Positions 26,694-35,216 of a stretch of 64,000 bases of DNA are shown piece after piece. Origin of the DNA: Chitinophaga sancti. GTDB lineage: Bacteria > Bacteroidota > Bacteroidia > Chitinophagales > Chitinophagaceae. A program made the translations under genes and the position numbers. The DNA is taken from positions 620,001-684,000 of the forward strand of contig NZ_CP139972.1 in the NCBI RefSeq assembly GCF_034424315.1, in the 5' to 3' direction. Each line of letters opens with the position of its first letter. Within the stretch, counting starts at the first letter, position 1. The notes beneath the pieces are model-generated. The model worked only from the letters and a program-made list of their open reading frames with translations, did no database searches and had not been told where the DNA came from.

Positions 26694-26710
26694 CAAATGT
26701 ACTATCTTTG
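26694..26710. promoter_or_regulatory. Back-to-back -7 boxes between cobQ and cobB
   Basis: TATCTTTG (26703-26710, plus strand) matches the Bacteroidota -7 consensus for cobB. TACATTTG (complement of 26694-26701) matches it for cobQ. The cobB box ends five bases before the cobB ATG, so transcription should start at or next to the ATG and the message would be leaderless. Clear -33 elements at standard spacing are not evident. Confidence 0.5.
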
Positions 26711-26715
26711 GCCAA

Positions 26716-28026
26716 ATGAAGAAGCCTCAGTTTTTAATCGCCGCAGCCTCCAGCCACTCGGGCAAGACCACCCTCACTTTAGGGTTGTTGCGGGCATTGC
26801 ATCATAGAGGCTTGCAGGTGCAACCTTTCAAATGCGGACCTGATTATATCGATACTACTCATCATAGAACAGCTGCTCACAGACCGGGTATCAACCTGGA
26901 TACATTTATGATGAGCGAAACACATGTGCAGGAACTATACAGTCATTACAGTCAGGATGCGGATGTCGCCATCGTGGAAGGTGTAATGGGATTGTTCGAC
27001 GGTGCGGTGAAAGCGGAAGGGAGCAGTGCTGCTATCGCCATGCTCCTGGATATACCTGTAGTCCTGGTCTTGAATGCAAAGGCCATGGCTTATTCAGTGG
27101 CACCCATCTTATTTGGACTGAAAAACTTTAACCCGGAATTAAAGATCGCCGGTGTGATCTTCAATTTCGTCAATACCGAAAGTCATTACCAGTTCCTGAA
27201 GGATGCCTGCGAAGATGTTGGCATTCCGTCATTAGGCTACATCCCCGTGAACGAAAATATAAAGATCCCTTCCCGGCACCTGGGCCTGGCTATCTCCCCT
27301 GAAAATGATTATGAAGCCATCATCGAAGAGGCAGCTGCTCATATAAGTAAATCGGTCAACCTGGATCAGTTACTTGAATTAACAACAAAAGAGGGACCTC
27401 TATACAAAACAAAAGATACTCCCCGCGCCACTAACAAGCTACAGATCTCAGTCGCATTCGATCATGTATTCAATTTTCTTTACGAGGATAATATCCGCGC
27501 ACTGGAACAACTGGGAAATGTTGTTACTTTTAGTCCAGGCAACGAAGAAGAATTGCCCCCCGGTACAGACTGGCTCTACCTGCCCGGTGGCTATCCTGAA
27601 TTAAACCTGGCGCTCCTGGCCGGGAATGTAAAGATGCATACATCTATCCGTAACTTCGCTGCAAAGGGTAGACGTATATTTGCAGAATGCGGAGGGATGA
27701 TGTACCTCGGTAAAGGCATTACCGATCAGGAAGGTAAACGTTATGAAATGTGTGGCGTACTCGATATTGAAACCAGTATGGAAAATAGCCGCTTGTCACT
27801 CGGCTATCGCAAAATACAAATTGGAAATACCGTATTGAAAGGACACGAATTTCACTACTCCCAGGCCAGCGAAAACGCTGAGATTCCGACGATCGGAGAA
27901 GTTACAAACGCCCGTGGCAAAACTGTAGCAACACCTATTTACAAACAACAAAATGTCATCGCCTCTTACATGCATTTATACTGGGGAGAAGATGCTGAAA
28001 TATTTTCGTCACTATGGAACAGCTAA
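26716..28026 (+). CDS. cobB: Cobyrinic acid a,c-diamide synthase
   Basis: A 436-residue glutamine amidotransferase (CobB/CbiA) that makes the a,c-diamide. IAAASSHSGKTTLTLGLLRAL (residues 8-28) is the ATP loop, CGPDYIDTTHHR and GVMGLFDG are family blocks, and the glutaminase part has FAECGGMMYLG with the nucleophile Cys and GHEFHYS. It is transcribed away from cobQ. The downstream gene starts 13 bases before its stop. Confidence 0.96.
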   Translation: MKKPQFLIAAASSHSGKTTLTLGLLRALHHRGLQVQPFKCGPDYIDTTHHRTAAHRPGINLDTFMMSETHVQELYSHYSQDADVAIVEGVMGLFDGAVKAEGSSAAIAMLLDIPVVLVLNAKAMAYSVAPILFGLKNFNPELKIAGVIFNFVNTESHYQFLKDACEDVGIPSLGYIPVNENIKIPSRHLGLAISPENDYEAIIEEAAAHISKSVNLDQLLELTTKEGPLYKTKDTPRATNKLQISVAFDHVFNFLYEDNIRALEQLGNVVTFSPGNEEELPPGTDWLYLPGGYPELNLALLAGNVKMHTSIRNFAAKGRRIFAECGGMMYLGKGITDQEGKRYEMCGVLDIETSMENSRLSLGYRKIQIGNTVLKGHEFHYSQASENAEIPTIGEVTNARGKTVATPIYKQQNVIASYMHLYWGEDAEIFSSLWNS

Positions 28027-28598
28027 AACTTTTTATGATCCTGGCAGGATGTAAGCCTGCCGGCAGACATACTGAACAACATGATGTATTCTTTGGTATT
28101 GCTTCTTCTTTACAGGAAGTAATACCTGCCCTGGAAGCTTTTTGGCCGGAAGCTAAAGGGAATCTGCACCTGGATGCATTCAGAGAGGTGACACTGGTAG
28201 ATGAGATGCAGGTGAAGGTTATTCCCCGCGCTGAAAAAATAGCCGGCGGTACACAACTTTACTTCATTAACCTGGGTGGATATAAAGAAAATGAAATGGA
28301 AGAATTTCATTACAAACTCCTCTCTACCGGCAAAGAAAAGAACGAAGCCCTGAAGAAGGCGAAAGCCACCGCATTTTTTAAACACACAAGTTTCCCCGGT
28401 GCAACCTCACACATCGATGACAAGTATGGGGTAGATATTGATGACTTCGCACTGATCGAAGATATCCTTCCTGAAAACATCCGGGCGCAGTATGCCTTGC
28501 AAATATCATCCGCTGCTCCCAACGCAAAGCCGGATCAACTGCACCTGGGATACTTCAGACTGGACCGTATTCTAAAAGGCCAGTATGCCTCTGAGTAA
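28014..28598 (+). CDS. DUF1543-family protein
   Basis: A 194-residue soluble protein of the DUF1543 family: MILAGCKPAGRHTEQHDVFFGIA near the start, and INLGGYKENEMEEFHYKLL in the middle, are the two halves of the conserved repeat-like fold. HIDDKYGVDIDDF near residue 137 repeats the pattern. The function is unknown. The start overlaps the end of cobB; MILAG seven codons in is an alternative start. Proteins of this family are often stand-alone, so its link to cobalamin may be only positional. Confidence 0.7.
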   Translation: MEQLKLFMILAGCKPAGRHTEQHDVFFGIASSLQEVIPALEAFWPEAKGNLHLDAFREVTLVDEMQVKVIPRAEKIAGGTQLYFINLGGYKENEMEEFHYKLLSTGKEKNEALKKAKATAFFKHTSFPGATSHIDDKYGVDIDDFALIEDILPENIRAQYALQISSAAPNAKPDQLHLGYFRLDRILKGQYASE

Positions 28599-28700
28599 TG
28601 CGTAGGCTGGTTATTTAATACTTATAGGTTGCCGGATATTTTTATGTTTGACAACATTCCCTCTTTATCGCGGTTGCAAATAAATTCTCTCCTTTAAAAT

Positions 28701-28768
28701 CCACTGGCATTTAATTACCGTATCTGAATATGTAGCAACACTACGTCGTCAGATAAGGAAACCAGTGG
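28701..28768 (+). promoter_or_regulatory. Structured leader before the membrane protein/haemoglobin pair
   Basis: CCACTGG (28701-28707) pairs with CCAGTGG (28762-28768). Inside it TATCTGA (28721-28727) pairs with TCAGATA (28749-28755). Inside that ATGTAG pairs with CTACGT around the loop CAACA (28736-28740). A short GGGC/GCCC hairpin and a run of six T follow at about 28767-28796, just before the ATG at 28807. It may be a cis-acting RNA or the terminator of the cobB transcript. The rest of the 208-bp gap shows nothing else. Confidence 0.5.
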
Positions 28769-28806
28769 GCTAATGGCCCCTCTCTTAATTTTTTACAATT
28801 TATTTT

Positions 28807-29232
28807 ATGATAAGGAAAGCTCTGAAAATCCTGCCATGGGCGGGAGGTACCCTTGCGTGCCTGATCCTCGTACTCATCGTACATATTTACCTTGTCACCA
28901 GGCCTAAAGCACCTGATGCGCATACACGAATCATGGCGCGCATGGATATTAAGCAGTCACTCAGCCAGGAAGATGGTGAACAGGTAAAAACCTGGCTCTA
29001 TTCCCAACCTGGCGTAGACCATGTGCTGGTCAATGTTTCCAGCCGCATCGCCGTATTTACCTACTCACCGCTGATTGCGGATGCTGGTGATATTATCAGC
29101 AGATGCAGCCAGTCACTACATTATACGACTACACGATATGTGCCCAGCGAAGCAGACCTGCAGAAAGGATGCCCTGCCATGGCACAATCACTCACAGGGA
29201 AAATCTATCATCTCTTTATCAGTAAAAAATAG
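28807..29232 (+). CDS. Single-helix membrane protein with small HMA-like domain
   Basis: A 141-residue protein I do not recognise as a named family. Residues 12-33 form one membrane helix (GGTLACLILVLIVHIYLV). The rest is likely periplasmic. MDIKQSLSQEDGEQVKTWLYSQPGVDHVLVNVSSRIAVFTYSPLIADAGDII resembles the beta-alpha-beta layout of heavy-metal-associated domains but lacks the CxxC metal site. Two cysteines (ISRCSQS, KGCPAM) are present in the C-terminal third. It is three bases from the lipoprotein haemoglobin gene and almost certainly on the same transcript. A redox or haem-related role is only a guess. Confidence 0.55.
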   Translation: MIRKALKILPWAGGTLACLILVLIVHIYLVTRPKAPDAHTRIMARMDIKQSLSQEDGEQVKTWLYSQPGVDHVLVNVSSRIAVFTYSPLIADAGDIISRCSQSLHYTTTRYVPSEADLQKGCPAMAQSLTGKIYHLFISKK

Positions 29233-29235
29233 AAA

Positions 29236-29790
29236 ATGAAAAGCAACGCAGCACTCTTATTCTTAGCTGGTATCTTTGGCACAGGCCTGTTCCTCACCTC
29301 GTGCAAGAAAGATGCAGACAAAACGGAAACAAAAACATTGTACGATTCACTGGGTGGTTCAACGATGGTGAATGATCCGGCTAATCCGGGAACAAAAATT
29401 CAACAGGGTCGTCTGGGAATCCGCTCTGTAGTAGATAGCACCATCTTCGTCATTGCCGCAGATCCTGAAATCAATGGATTCTTTACTGCACTGCTGGCAG
29501 AAGTAACGGCGGGTAATACCAGTGGATTCGAGGCTCTCAGCAAGAACCTGACTGATTTTGTCTGTGTAGGTACGGGTTCTACCAGTTATACGTATGGCGG
29601 TAAAAGCATGGTGGCGGCACACGATCCCGCGCAGAACGCACGTATGAATGGCAAAGCAGATAATGGCGATTTCGATGCATTTCTCGCAGACCTGGTGAAA
29701 GGCGCGAAGAAAAATGGTTTGCCAGATCAGCTGATCGGAAGGGTAGGTGCACTGGTGGAAAGTTTGCGTACGATGGTTGTACAAAAGTGA
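29236..29790 (+). CDS. Lipoprotein with group I truncated-haemoglobin domain
   Basis: A 184-residue protein. The signal peptide ends FLTSC-KKD, a lipobox, so it is probably membrane-anchored outside the cytoplasm. The rest follows the truncated haemoglobin (trHbN) pattern: LYDSLGG at about residue 36, a VVDSTIFVIAADPEINGFF block (B/C helices), LTDFVCVGTGS, then YGGKSMVAAHDPAQN with the likely haem-binding proximal His, and GDFDAFLADLVKGAKKNG. Truncated haemoglobins are usually cytosolic, so the anchor is unusual. O2, NO or peroxide handling is possible. It follows the membrane protein by three bases. Confidence 0.75.
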   Translation: MKSNAALLFLAGIFGTGLFLTSCKKDADKTETKTLYDSLGGSTMVNDPANPGTKIQQGRLGIRSVVDSTIFVIAADPEINGFFTALLAEVTAGNTSGFEALSKNLTDFVCVGTGSTSYTYGGKSMVAAHDPAQNARMNGKADNGDFDAFLADLVKGAKKNGLPDQLIGRVGALVESLRTMVVQK

Positions 29791-29813
29791 TCGCTTTATT
29801 GAAAAAGAACAGG

Positions 29814-29835
29814 TGTCTCAACTAATGTTGGGACA
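29814..29835. terminator. Possible shared terminator hairpin
   Basis: TGTCTCAAC pairs with GTTGGGACA around TAAT, nine pairs including one G-U. It lies between two convergent genes and covers the mnmD stop codon. The T-run after it is short. Confidence 0.4.
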
Positions 29836-30451
29836 TTTGTCGTTGGGCCCGCAGCATCTCCCGCTTTCCCGGAGGACCGGCTAATTTCTCTACCCCGAAC
29901 CCAGCTGCCAGCATTGCTCTCCTTACATCCCCCTTACTGCAATAAGTAACTAGAATTCCACCAGGATCCAATAACCCATATAATTTTTCAAACACTTCCT
30001 TCGTCCATAACTCAGGTTGCGTAGCCGGCGCAAAAGCATCATAATAGATCAGGTCAAAAGCCTGCGCAGGCTGTACATCCAGCAAAGACGCATGCGCTTT
30101 ATGCAAAGTGAACCGTTCGTTGATTTGTACATCTACATTCCAGGCATGCCCATGCAATTCATTCCCATAACTCAGTCCTTCTACCTCTGCAGCAGTTAGC
30201 GGGTATTGCTCTACTGCGTAATAATATACCGGCGTAGTAGCATGCTGCATGGTTAGCAAAGCATTCAGCCCCGTACCAAACCCCATTTCAAAAATGCGTA
30301 TAGCAGGCAATTGCAAAGCCTGTAAGCCCGCCTGTATAAATACATGCATACTTTCCTGGATGGCTCCATGTGTGCTGTGATACGTTACCTGCATCTCCGG
30401 GATCGAGATCGTGTGTGAGCCGTCGTCAGTCAGCTGTAGTTCCCTTTTCAT
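29822..30451 (-). CDS. mnmD: tRNA mnm5s2U34 methyltransferase MnmD
   Basis: A 209-residue SAM-dependent methyltransferase that completes the 5-methylaminomethyl-2-thiouridine wobble base. IRIFEMGFGTGLNALLT is the SAM loop (about residues 52-68). DLIYYDAFAPATQPELWTKEVFEKL is the strongly conserved MnmD block, followed by VTYCSKGDVRRAM. It is the stand-alone MnmD without the MnmC oxidase domain, common in Bacteroidota. It is a housekeeping gene and unrelated to its neighbours. Confidence 0.93.
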   Translation of the reverse strand: MKRELQLTDDGSHTISIPEMQVTYHSTHGAIQESMHVFIQAGLQALQLPAIRIFEMGFGTGLNALLTMQHATTPVYYYAVEQYPLTAAEVEGLSYGNELHGHAWNVDVQINERFTLHKAHASLLDVQPAQAFDLIYYDAFAPATQPELWTKEVFEKLYGLLDPGGILVTYCSKGDVRRAMLAAGFGVEKLAGPPGKREMLRAQRQMSQH

Positions 30452-30635
30452 ACTACAAAGAAACTTAAAATTTCATACTGCCCGGCATCTTGCAACCTGG
30501 CTTTTTTCAATTGACGCATTGCCGCTTGAGCAGCCGGCTTAAAAACCTCTTAAAAAACCAGTCACTGTCACTCCCACCGCACCTATAGACGTTAACTTTA
30601 ATAATACTCATAATAACCAGAAAACCCGATCACGC

Positions 30636-31619
30636 ATGAAACACACCTACGTTGGCGGACTGATGCTCATCAGTGCCCTCTTCTTTGCTGCCTGCGGCAA
30701 GGAAACAACCAAATCTGCTCCGGACACTAGTCCCCTTAACACCACTGCCGTTGCTGCCTCCGATGCAGATCATACCGGTATGGTACTCACGCCCGGCGGT
30801 TGGCGCCCATCAGAAAAAGTTAGCAGGCTGGAACAAGGCCAGCACCTGGATGTACAGGATGGCCGGTTAAGAGCCATCGACGATGCCACCGGCAAAGTTT
30901 CGAAAGACTTCGGCGCTATCCATGCCGATGCCGGTTCACTACCCGATTACCCCGGTAATGTAAACAGCGCTTCCCCCTTAGCCCGGAAAGTAAAACCCCT
31001 CAATTCCGGCTGGATCGCTTACACCTACTGGACTAACCCGGTATCCACACCCATTTCTTATTTCTCTACTACCTGGACCGTGCCGCCCGCACCTTCCACC
31101 TCCAATGGTCAAACCGTCTTTATGTTCAATGGCCTTCAGAACAGTTCCTACATCCTGCAACCCGTATTACAATGGGGCCCTTCTGCAGCAGGTGGAGGTA
31201 ATTACTGGGCCATTGCTAACTGGTACGTAGACGGTTCCAATGGTACCGCTATTTTTAGTAACCTCGTCAGGGTTAGTGCCGGCACAAGTCTGACCGGTAT
31301 AATGACCCTTACCGGGAGCAGTGGCAGCAATTATAGCTACTCCTCTGTCTTCACCGGTTATCCTTCTATCAATCTTACCGTGAGCAACGTCCAGAAACTC
31401 TATTGGGCTGCTGAATCACTGGAAGTGTATTACCCTGTGGTTTGTACCGATTATCCGAATACGACGAAGACCACTTTCAGTAATATCCAGATCCAGTTGC
31501 AGGGTGGTTCACAGGCAGCCCTGTCATGGTCAACGGCAAATGCAGTGACCGATTGCGGGCAGCATGCCACTGTTGTTGCCAACGGTACGCCGAATGGTGT
31601 AGTAGACATTTATTATTGA
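30636..31619 (+). CDS. Secreted lipoprotein, G1 (eqolisin)-like fold
   Basis: A 327-residue lipoprotein (signal ending FFAAC-GKE). A low-complexity segment follows to about residue 110. The C-terminal 200 residues are Trp/Tyr/Ser/Thr-rich beta-sandwich sequence: YFSTTWTVPPAPSTSNGQTVFMFNGLQ, ILQPVLQWGPSAAGGGNYWAIANWY, then repeated Ser/Asn/Thr strands. The W.VP / F.GL / QPVLQWG layout resembles G1-type glutamic peptidases. I cannot confirm the catalytic Gln/Glu pair, so enzymatic activity is not claimed. It stands alone, with a terminator downstream and an echo of its 3' end. Confidence 0.5.
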   Translation: MKHTYVGGLMLISALFFAACGKETTKSAPDTSPLNTTAVAASDADHTGMVLTPGGWRPSEKVSRLEQGQHLDVQDGRLRAIDDATGKVSKDFGAIHADAGSLPDYPGNVNSASPLARKVKPLNSGWIAYTYWTNPVSTPISYFSTTWTVPPAPSTSNGQTVFMFNGLQNSSYILQPVLQWGPSAAGGGNYWAIANWYVDGSNGTAIFSNLVRVSAGTSLTGIMTLTGSSGSNYSYSSVFTGYPSINLTVSNVQKLYWAAESLEVYYPVVCTDYPNTTKTTFSNIQIQLQGGSQAALSWSTANAVTDCGQHATVVANGTPNGVVDIYY

Positions 31620-31688
31620 GGATACCCCTGAAAAAAACTGCTGTTGCTAACGGTTCTCCGAATGGGATAGTGGGCGTCTATTATTGAG
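31569..31688 (+). repeat. 3'-end echo of the lipoprotein gene
   Basis: The last 52 bases of the gene (31569-31620) are repeated at 31637-31688, a 68-bp period. By eye 42 of 52 positions match. The peptides are TVVANGTPNGVVDIYY and TAVANGSPNGIVGVYY, both followed by TGA. Most differences are silent or conservative. Confidence 0.8.
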
Positions 31689-31706
31689 AAAACAATTGGA
31701 AAATTC

Positions 31707-31741
31707 AAAACGCTCCTGTGTTTAATGCAGGGGCGTTTTTT
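31707..31741 (+). terminator. Rho-independent terminator
   Basis: AACGCtCCTG pairs with CAGGgGCGTT around TGTTTAATG, followed by a run of T. The arm AAAACG..CGTTTT suggests it works in both directions. The 290 bp from here to 32030 hold no gene I can support; TATCTTTG at 32003-32010 looks like a -7 box for the next gene. Confidence 0.85.
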
Positions 31742-32030
31742 ATAAGCAGGACGCCTGGTAACAAGAACACTGGGGAGAAAGTGCTATCATTTAATTATGA
31801 TCTGCATGTGGGGAGTATCTTAGGACTGCCAGGGAAGATGCTGGCATTCCTGGCGTCGTTGGTGCAGCTTCGCTGCCTGTGACAGGGTGTGCATCTGGTG
31901 GGGCAGGAGGAATAAAAAGACATCAAGAAATAAGAAGCAGGTACTACGAAAGCTCATGGTTAGCGTGCAAGGGTAGACTTTATTAAATTCACCGCAACTG
32001 TCTATCTTTGTGCATCAATGAAATCCCAAA

Positions 32031-32753
32031 ATGTACGAAAATAAAGCTGCCTTTTCTGCAAGGTCCATCCGTTCTCAATTAGATAAATGTGCGGAAGATT
32101 ACACTTTTCCCATGTTGGACAATGGGTATACATATCCGGTTGTATCCAGACTTTCAGTCTATGGTGATCCCCAAAGCTGGGTCATACTGATTGAAGTGGT
32201 TGGCTACTTTAATCGCCAAAGCGGGCATGAAGGCGTTGGAAACACCAGATATGTGTTTGGCAACCATCTCAGCTTTGAACCTGGTATGAAGTACCCGGAT
32301 TTATTTAGCCTTACAGCTGACAGTGAGGAAGGTCCTACTTTTACCGGTGACTTACATGGTACCCTTAATCCGGATGTGCATTCTATGTTGGTGAGGGAGA
32401 AGAAAGTTAATATTCGCCATGATCCTGCATTTTATGAATCACGTAATGTCGTGTTGGAAGATCCACCTGCCATCATGATCTATGAATTCCTGCGTGCAAG
32501 CCTGCCGGAGCTGAAAGATGAGCTGCTATCAACAGAAGAAGAGTTACGGAATTCCTTCAATCAGGATCTGCCACTGCTCCTGCGTTTGGACGAGTGGTGT
32601 CATCCTGATCTGGTAGAAGAGGAAATTCCTTCTAAAAATGAAACTTTCCGGATGATTGCGGCATTGCTGGAAACGGGTGATGTTTCCTTATATCAGCCAA
32701 CGAAAGAACCCAATAATCATTGGAGTAACTGGCCGGGAGGAGGATCTCTCTGA
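32031..32753 (+). CDS. Hypothetical protein, DUF7003-like
   Basis: A 240-residue soluble, acidic protein. There is no signal peptide and no membrane helix. SARSIRSQLDKCAEDYTFPMLDNGYTYPVVSRLSVYGDPQSWVILIEVVGYFNRQ near the start, with DPPAIMIYEFLRASLPE later, resembles a family of uncharacterised proteins found near toxin-immunity genes in Bacteroidota; I am not sure of the family name. A short upstream ORF (ATG at 32018, eight codons) overlaps the start. It ends at a hairpin terminator that also serves the tRNA. Confidence 0.5.
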   Translation: MYENKAAFSARSIRSQLDKCAEDYTFPMLDNGYTYPVVSRLSVYGDPQSWVILIEVVGYFNRQSGHEGVGNTRYVFGNHLSFEPGMKYPDLFSLTADSEEGPTFTGDLHGTLNPDVHSMLVREKKVNIRHDPAFYESRNVVLEDPPAIMIYEFLRASLPELKDELLSTEEELRNSFNQDLPLLLRLDEWCHPDLVEEEIPSKNETFRMIAALLETGDVSLYQPTKEPNNHWSNWPGGGSL

Positions 32754-32766
32754 ACTGACGATATAA

Positions 32767-32798
32767 AAAAGGATTGCATTTAAAATGCAATCCTTTTG
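32767..32798. terminator. Bidirectional hairpin terminator
   Basis: AAAAGGATTGCATT pairs with AATGCAATCCTTTT around a very short loop. A-tract and T-tract flank it, so it can end the plus-strand gene and the minus-strand tRNA-Arg. Confidence 0.85.
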
Positions 32799-32802
32799 CT
32801 TG

Positions 32803-32876
32803 TGACCTCGTCTGGATTCAAACCAGAAACCTTCTGATCCGTAGTCAGATGCTCTATTCAGTTGAGCTACGAAGCC
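32803..32876 (-). tRNA. tRNA-Arg (anticodon ACG)
   Basis: The minus strand reads GGCTTCG (acceptor), TAGCTCAACTGAATAGAGC (D arm), TCTGA-CTACGGA-TCAGA (anticodon arm, ACG in the loop), a short variable loop, TCTGG-TTTGAAT-CCAGA (T arm) and CGAGGTC (acceptor) with discriminator A. All four stems pair, with G-U only in the acceptor. CCA does not appear to be encoded. No copy of its 3' end was noticed elsewhere in the window. Confidence 0.95.
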
Positions 32877-32917
32877 ATTCCCGTTTTTCAAGGGAGTGCA
32901 AAGATGCAAAAAATATT

Positions 32918-33917
32918 TTAACTGCCAAGTTTTTTTAGAAAATAATTCATCCAGCCGTTAATATTGAACCAGTAATCCAGGTTCATATCGGCAGACTTGT
33001 TTTTAAACCTTACATAATCCTTGTATCGGTCACTTTTAAGTTGGATCCTGCCGGAATGAATGTTACTGCTATTGGCATGTTTTGTCTGGCTAACAGCATC
33101 TCCTTCAGAAACAATATTCATAATATACCTGCCCGATGTCTGATGCAGGAAATCATATCCGGCTTTCAGCCGCAGGTGATCAAACTTTTTTTCATATTCA
33201 GCGGAAAATGCCAGCCCTTCACGGTTCGCACAGGTGGTATTCGTGACTGTCTGGTTCAGTTCATGATCGCCAGTGAGGGATATTTTGGTATGTAGCAGCT
33301 GGTTAATATGAGCATGATCTGAAGTTTAAAAGAAATCGACTTTTAAATGAGTCGTATCAATTTTGTTTTCTTTTGACGTACTAAAATCATGGAAGGCCCT
33401 GAGCCCGGCTGCTTTAAATACTGTAGCACCGGCTTTGCTGAAATCAGTGTGATAATCGCTGCTTAATCCTTCTCCTTTAAAGGAGTTAACCTGCACAAGG
33501 GTATTGACGTTATCTGCGGTTTTATTTACATTGTTAATGGCGCTGACCACGCTTAGCTGATTCTTAGCTGAAAAGTAACTGAACACGCCGTTTGCATCAT
33601 ACCGGTCCGTTGTGCCGGCACTGCCACTTATTTTTGCCGAAATAGCCGTCTTTTTATCTTTCTTCGGCACGATATTCATATCTGTTTGCCTGTCTATAGG
33701 ATCAGGGCTTGTTTTATTTTCATATACCTGTACTTTTTTTACAGCATCTTTTGCCAGGTTTTGCAGGGCTGTCTTCCCGTCAATGCCCAAAAAGTCTTTC
33801 CCATCAACCAGCAGCCGGTTTATTTTTTTATCATTGAAGGTAATGAGCTGAGAGCGCAAAACAGTCACAGCAGCACCATATAAAGGCCTGTCTTCATTCC
33901 GGTGATTTTGGGAAACG
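32918..33917 (-). pseudogene. TonB-dependent outer-membrane receptor fragment
   Basis: The minus strand encodes a TonB-receptor plug (FNDKKINRLLVDGKDFLG..GKTALQNLAKDAVKKVQVYENKT) followed by beta-barrel-like sequence. One in-frame TAA (33326-33328) interrupts it; coding then resumes in the same frame as far as 32918. The N-terminus appears to join a carboxypeptidase-regulatory-like strand (PLYGAAVTVLRS) straight to the plug, implying an internal deletion. The family is normally 800-1000 residues, but only about 330 codons remain. No usable start codon is seen. Confidence 0.8.
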
Positions 33918-34123
33918 GCTCAGTTGTTATTATGCTATTTTATAAACATGCGCCGCAAGGGTCTTCTTACTTCTCACAATCAATTTGGGTCCATGGGCTA
34001 CAATTGCGATGAGGTCTGTCACGCTGTTGCCAATACCTTGATTCCAGTTTTCCATTAATCGGGTCTTGTTGTTCAATTGCGCTTTGACTATTACGGGGTG
34101 CATTATGCCATCTGGAGCGGCTT

Positions 34124-34494
34124 ATGAACACGATAGCAGGCCACCTTAATGAACTGAAGTCGCGGATCGCGGATTGGGAGAATCGTTATCTCCTGAGATT
34201 CCCGATTGCCGGTAAGGTACAGTACCTGGAATTCTGGGCTGATGAGCAGTATGTACAGTTGGGAACACCGGTGTTTTCAGTTGTGCCTAAAGAGAATCAT
34301 ATTTTGGGCAGGTGTATCTGCCTGCGGCAGGGGCGGGGAAGGTGCATGGGGGAGAAGCAGTGATCATCAGGCTGGATGATTACCCGTTTATGAAGTATGG
34401 AGCTATTGATAGCAAAGTGCCTAGAGTGTCATTGGTCACCCGTACGGTGAATGTTCTTTATCGTAATTTCAGGGCATTGAAAAAATCCCCGTGA
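34124..34494 (+). pseudogene. HlyD-family secretion adaptor fragment, frameshifted
   Basis: The first frame (from 34124) ends FPIAGKVQYLEFWADEQYVQLGTPVFSVVPKENHILGR. At about 34310 the homologous sequence moves to another frame and continues YLPAAGAGKVHGGEAVIIRLDDYPFMKYGAID. Together these give the lipoyl/beta-barrel part of a type I secretion adaptor. The N-terminal membrane helix and the C-terminus are missing. The 33918-34123 interval shows nothing else. Confidence 0.75.
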
Positions 34495-34541
34495 TTGAAA
34501 TATCACCTCAATCGGTATTTAATATCGTATCGTTAAATTGA

Positions 34542-35156
34542 TTGACAATGAGTATAACAAGATCGTTAAACGAATTATTAGATTTATTGGGAAGATTTAA
34601 TCACCCTATCGTAGATTTACTGACACCGGGGTTAACCAGACCTGAAATAACCCAAAAATTGAGTTTTTTGGAACGGAATATACCAGAAGTAATATTTGAA
34701 TTATTTGAATGGAGAAACGGAAGAATCTATTCTGAGGAAAGGCCCCCTTACGGGGTTAATATTCTATGGCCTTCGGGAACTTTTTACTCATTAGTGGATT
34801 GTATAGATATTTATAAAAGTTCCTGGAAATCGCTTGGTGAAGAATATTTCCCTGTTTTTGCTAGTATTGGTGGAGAAATCTGGTATATAAATATGGATGA
34901 GGGTTATAACGGTTTTGTATATCTTTTTGCACCCACACTTACCCATTCTTCTAAGCTGATGTCACAATTCGATTCATTGGAAATAATGATAAATTCATTT
35001 ATTTCGGCAATAAAAAATAAAGTGTACGTTTACAACGGGGGGTGGATAACTGATCCAAAATTATACGTTGATTTTTTCAAACACCATCATCCAAAATCTG
35101 TTTTTTGGAACCACTCAGAAAGGTACGGGAACGACGAAAATGTAATAGTGAGTTGA
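34542..35156 (+). CDS. SMI1/KNR4 (SUKH)-like protein
   Basis: A 204-residue protein. It has the SUKH layout: an N-terminal helix pair, IPEVIFELFEWRNGRIYSEERPPYGVNILWPSGTFYSL with the typical LxxWrNG turn, then YFPVFASIGGEIWYINMDEGYNGFVYLF. SUKH proteins are common immunity proteins of contact-dependent and polymorphic toxin systems. No toxin gene is next to it, so it is an orphan immunity gene or a decayed locus. Its base composition is more A/T-rich than the cobalamin genes, hinting at transfer. Confidence 0.65.
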   Translation: MTMSITRSLNELLDLLGRFNHPIVDLLTPGLTRPEITQKLSFLERNIPEVIFELFEWRNGRIYSEERPPYGVNILWPSGTFYSLVDCIDIYKSSWKSLGEEYFPVFASIGGEIWYINMDEGYNGFVYLFAPTLTHSSKLMSQFDSLEIMINSFISAIKNKVYVYNGGWITDPKLYVDFFKHHHPKSVFWNHSERYGNDENVIVS

Positions 35157-35216
35157 ATATCGAAACCTCAAGGGGCGAGAACTGACAAGAGTCTTCCCGA
35201 TGAATCTAATAACCTA

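Noticed and set aside
28741..28923. Minus-strand ORF over the structured leader
   Set aside because: It is antisense to the leader and the next gene's start and shows no family features.
32803..32876. Integration site of a genomic island in tRNA-Arg
   Set aside because: No integrase and no duplicated tRNA 3' end was found in the window.
34312..34494. Separate 60-residue gene in the HlyD region
   Set aside because: It continues the HlyD homology of the preceding frame, so it is the frameshifted rest of the same fragment.
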